This document shows, piece after piece, positions 59,100 to 64,000 of a stretch of 64,000 bases of DNA (position 1 is its first letter; each line of letters begins with the position of its first letter). This DNA comes from Perca fluviatilis (lineage: Eukaryota > Chordata > Actinopteri > Perciformes > Percidae), in NCBI RefSeq assembly GCF_010015445.1, contig NC_053121.1, forward strand, positions 24,274,434 through 24,338,433, given 5' to 3'. The translations under genes were made by a program, and so were the position numbers. Below the pieces are notes generated by a model, which was not told the origin of the DNA, did not search any database, and was given only the letters and a program-made list of their open reading frames with translations.

Positions 59100-59559
59100 C
59101 AAGAGCCAATCAAATGAAACCAATTGAGACGACCTGCCATCTTCAATACCAAACTGTGCCAATCACCAGAAATCTAGCCAATTAACACCCTCCTTCCCAG
59201 TCACGTGTCAGATGGGTAGCTGAGCGCTCATTGGCTGTCGTAGCACTGCCTCCCGAGTTCATTTATGTTCTGGGAGTGAGTGATTGACTTTATCAGTCCA
59301 AGGACATCATCCGCCTGGAAAGGGGGGGAAGTTTGATCCTCTTTCTCACGGATCGCAGTCAACGGGAGTTTTTTTCTCCCAACTCTTTACGCATAGGATT
59401 TTCCCCTGTTTTGGCTCTGTTTTTTATTTTTTTTATTTTAGGATTTGTCGCAAAACGTTGTAAATCTCGGCGCGGTGTCTGCAGCTTGCGCGCTCCGCTA
59501 CACTGGATTTTAATTTTATTTTCTGTTTTCTTCCCGTCTCCTAAGTTTGCTTCAAGCTC
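59100..59559 (+). promoter_or_regulatory. zic3: zic3 proximal promoter and 5' UTR region
   Basis: Five CCAAT boxes fall within about 130 bp: 59106-59110, 59120-59124, 59159-59163, 59178-59182, and an inverted one at 59230-59234. An E-box CACGTG is at 59202-59207. I saw no clear TATA box. The likely transcription start is downstream of these boxes, roughly 59270-59340, which would give a 5' UTR of about 0.2-0.3 kb. The start is inferred from motif position only. Confidence 0.6.
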
Positions 59560-62279
<2,720 letters not shown>

Positions 62280-62366
62280 AGTCAGAGGAACAAACCTCAC
62301 AACGTGGACCAAGGAGTTAAGGATAAAAACCTTAAAAACTATTCCTGTTCTCTTCACACACATACA

Positions 62367-62402
<36 letters not shown>

Positions 62403-63720
62403 CACACAGACACACACACACACACACACGCTGTCAGACACACACGGATGGGATTGGGACAACAACTACAACAGGAGATGAGAGCAAAAGCCAGCACCAA
62501 GCAGGCCACATCCGTTCTCAGGATCACGAAATTTGACTTTTACTCCGCATTTTTGAGGAAATAAAAATAAAATCACGAATAAATAAAGCGTAATACTTTC
62601 TCAGTATAAAAAAAAATGTTTTTTTTTTATCTTTTAGTTTACAGAAAAAAAAATTTATTTTTCATTTTATGTATTTTCTCAAATTTTTATTTAAAAAAAA
62701 AGAATAAAAAGGCAGATTATTTCACGCTGTTTTTATATGACGGTGATGCGCTATTGTCGCCTCTTCAATTGATTGTTGGAACTTCAAACAGTCTTAAGAA
62801 ACGTGCCAAAGTCTTTGTCATGAACTTGAACACAGAAAAAAAAAAACTAAATAAATATTATACTCGTGAATGTATTTCCTTGTTTGATGGGGTCGAATCT
62901 ATTGTCAACGTCCGTTTTCAGGTGGAGAAATGTGGTATTAGGTTACGATTGTTACCGTTGAATATAACGTTGCCTTTTGTTAATACCGTTGTAAATACAT
63001 ATCCATGATGCCATATTTATCAATTTGTAATTTAATTATGGGTATAAGTTCTGAAACTTAAATGATATTTATGGAAATGTTTTCTAACAAGAGCTGTACA
63101 GTTTTGGTCATAACCAGCTTAACATTGAACAAATGATAAACTCTAAAGCTCCAACATCTCGATTGTATCCTTCTGTTTGTTTTTTTAACCAATAGGCCTA
63201 TATGTGTCTTATTTGGATCGAAGAAATCATCTATATGAATATTATGGACTTGTCTATATATAATGCAGATATTTCCGTCACTTTTATTTTCTTTATGAGA
63301 CCATTGACATGTAAATCATTGACTTTGTAGGACTGAGTTCAGTTGAGCTGAGAAGCTATAAAACGGTTCTGTTGATATCTTTATTTTTGGTTCAATTTAA
63401 ACTTTTTTTGTGTTTTACTTTTATAGAATCAGAAATAGATGTCAATTCGTAGCATAAACTCAGTATTGGACGGGGGGAAAAAAAGAAAAAAATCAGCCTA
63501 TTGCACTCCTATACAGGTCTTAGACGAGTGTGCGAAGTTCATGATTTCCAAATCAAGGTGACAGCATTTTGAGTATTTCAAATTCGGGTCAAGCACCCAA
63601 ATATATACGCCTGTGTGGCAATCTTTATAGTTCCAGCTATGTCTTTGTGCAAGTATGTTTAAATGTGTGCATCGGCAACAATGGAACTGTCACAATACAG
63701 TATCTTCAAAAATAAAAGAA
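62280..63720 (+). other. zic3: zic3 3' UTR with poly(A) signals
   Basis: AT-rich sequence follows the TGA at 62277-62279. It starts with a (CA)/(GA) microsatellite and is then T/A-rich. AATAAA signals occur early (cluster around 62565-62590) and late at 63711-63716, the latter followed by T- and GT-rich sequence typical of a downstream element. The late site would give a 3' UTR of about 1.45 kb. Choice of end is inferred. Confidence 0.6.
62353..62429. repeat. compound (CA)n(GA)n(CA)n in zic3 3' UTR
   Basis: CA units, then a GAGA run, then CA again, starting about 75 bp past the stop codon and so probably transcribed. Confidence 0.92.
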
Positions 63721-64000
63721 GTTTTTTTGTCTGTCAGCTTGCATTGTTTTAAATGTAATTCTTCTGTGAAACTAAGCGTGTTATTTGTTGTGGTGTTGCA
63801 TATAGAGCAGTTTGTGAATAACTTGTCAAGATGACATTTTTTTGTGTTTAACAAAATTTAGTGGAAGGAATCTAGATCTATGTGGGTTGGGGGGAGAATA
63901 GTTCAGTGGCAAAAATAGTTTACAGCATTGCATTGTAACCTATTCTCAAGAATTAAATATGCATAGACAAAGTATGTTGTACTCCTATGAGAACAATTTC
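63721..64000. other. downstream flank of zic3
   Basis: AT-rich sequence past the last clear poly(A) signal; nothing else recognised before the window ends. Confidence 0.5.

Overview
The window is chromosomal DNA from a teleost fish, probably a percomorph. It contains introns, long AT-rich non-coding stretches, many (GT)n microsatellites, a tRNA-derived SINE, and several MITE or foldback repeats of kinds that recur in perch-like fish genomes. The species cannot be read from the sequence. I found no bacterial, viral, CRISPR or operon-like content.

There are two convincing protein-coding genes, both zinc-finger transcription factors of the Zic family, arranged head to head. On the minus strand, zic6 has two exons (51968-51011 and 49111-48486) and predicts 527 aa. 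On the plus strand, zic3 has three exons (59560-60550, 61338-61501, 62097-62279) and predicts 445 aa. The start codons are about 7.6 kb apart. This matches the zic3/zic6 pair known from zebrafish; zic6 is a fish partner of zic3 that amniotes lack. By family knowledge, both act in early dorsal neural, gastrulation and left-right patterning. They probably share enhancers in the intergenic block.

Positions 1-48 kb hold no gene I can support. This looks like the regulatory desert usual around zic3. It contains unique AT-rich DNA, microsatellites, and transposon remnants. The clearest is an ~830 bp near-complete palindrome at 4981-5810. A pair of related foldback repeats lies at 37352-37906. A nested element sits at 38124-38740, with a second palindrome inside it at 38281-38500. 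hAT-like fragments occur near 5815-7100 and at 29416-29760, and a minus-strand SINE at 248-430. Several non-repetitive blocks are rich in homeodomain-like, FOX-like, RFX X-box, CRE or YY1-like motifs and are candidate conserved regulatory elements. That assignment is inference only.

Positions 48.4-52.6 kb hold zic6, its 1.9 kb intron and its promoter region. Positions 52.6-59.5 kb are the shared intergenic block, with two (GT)n tracts, a polypurine tract, a (GATA)n tract of about 31 copies, and a cluster of CCAAT boxes just upstream of zic3. Positions 59.5-63.8 kb hold zic3 and its 3' UTR. The last ~0.2 kb is downstream flank.
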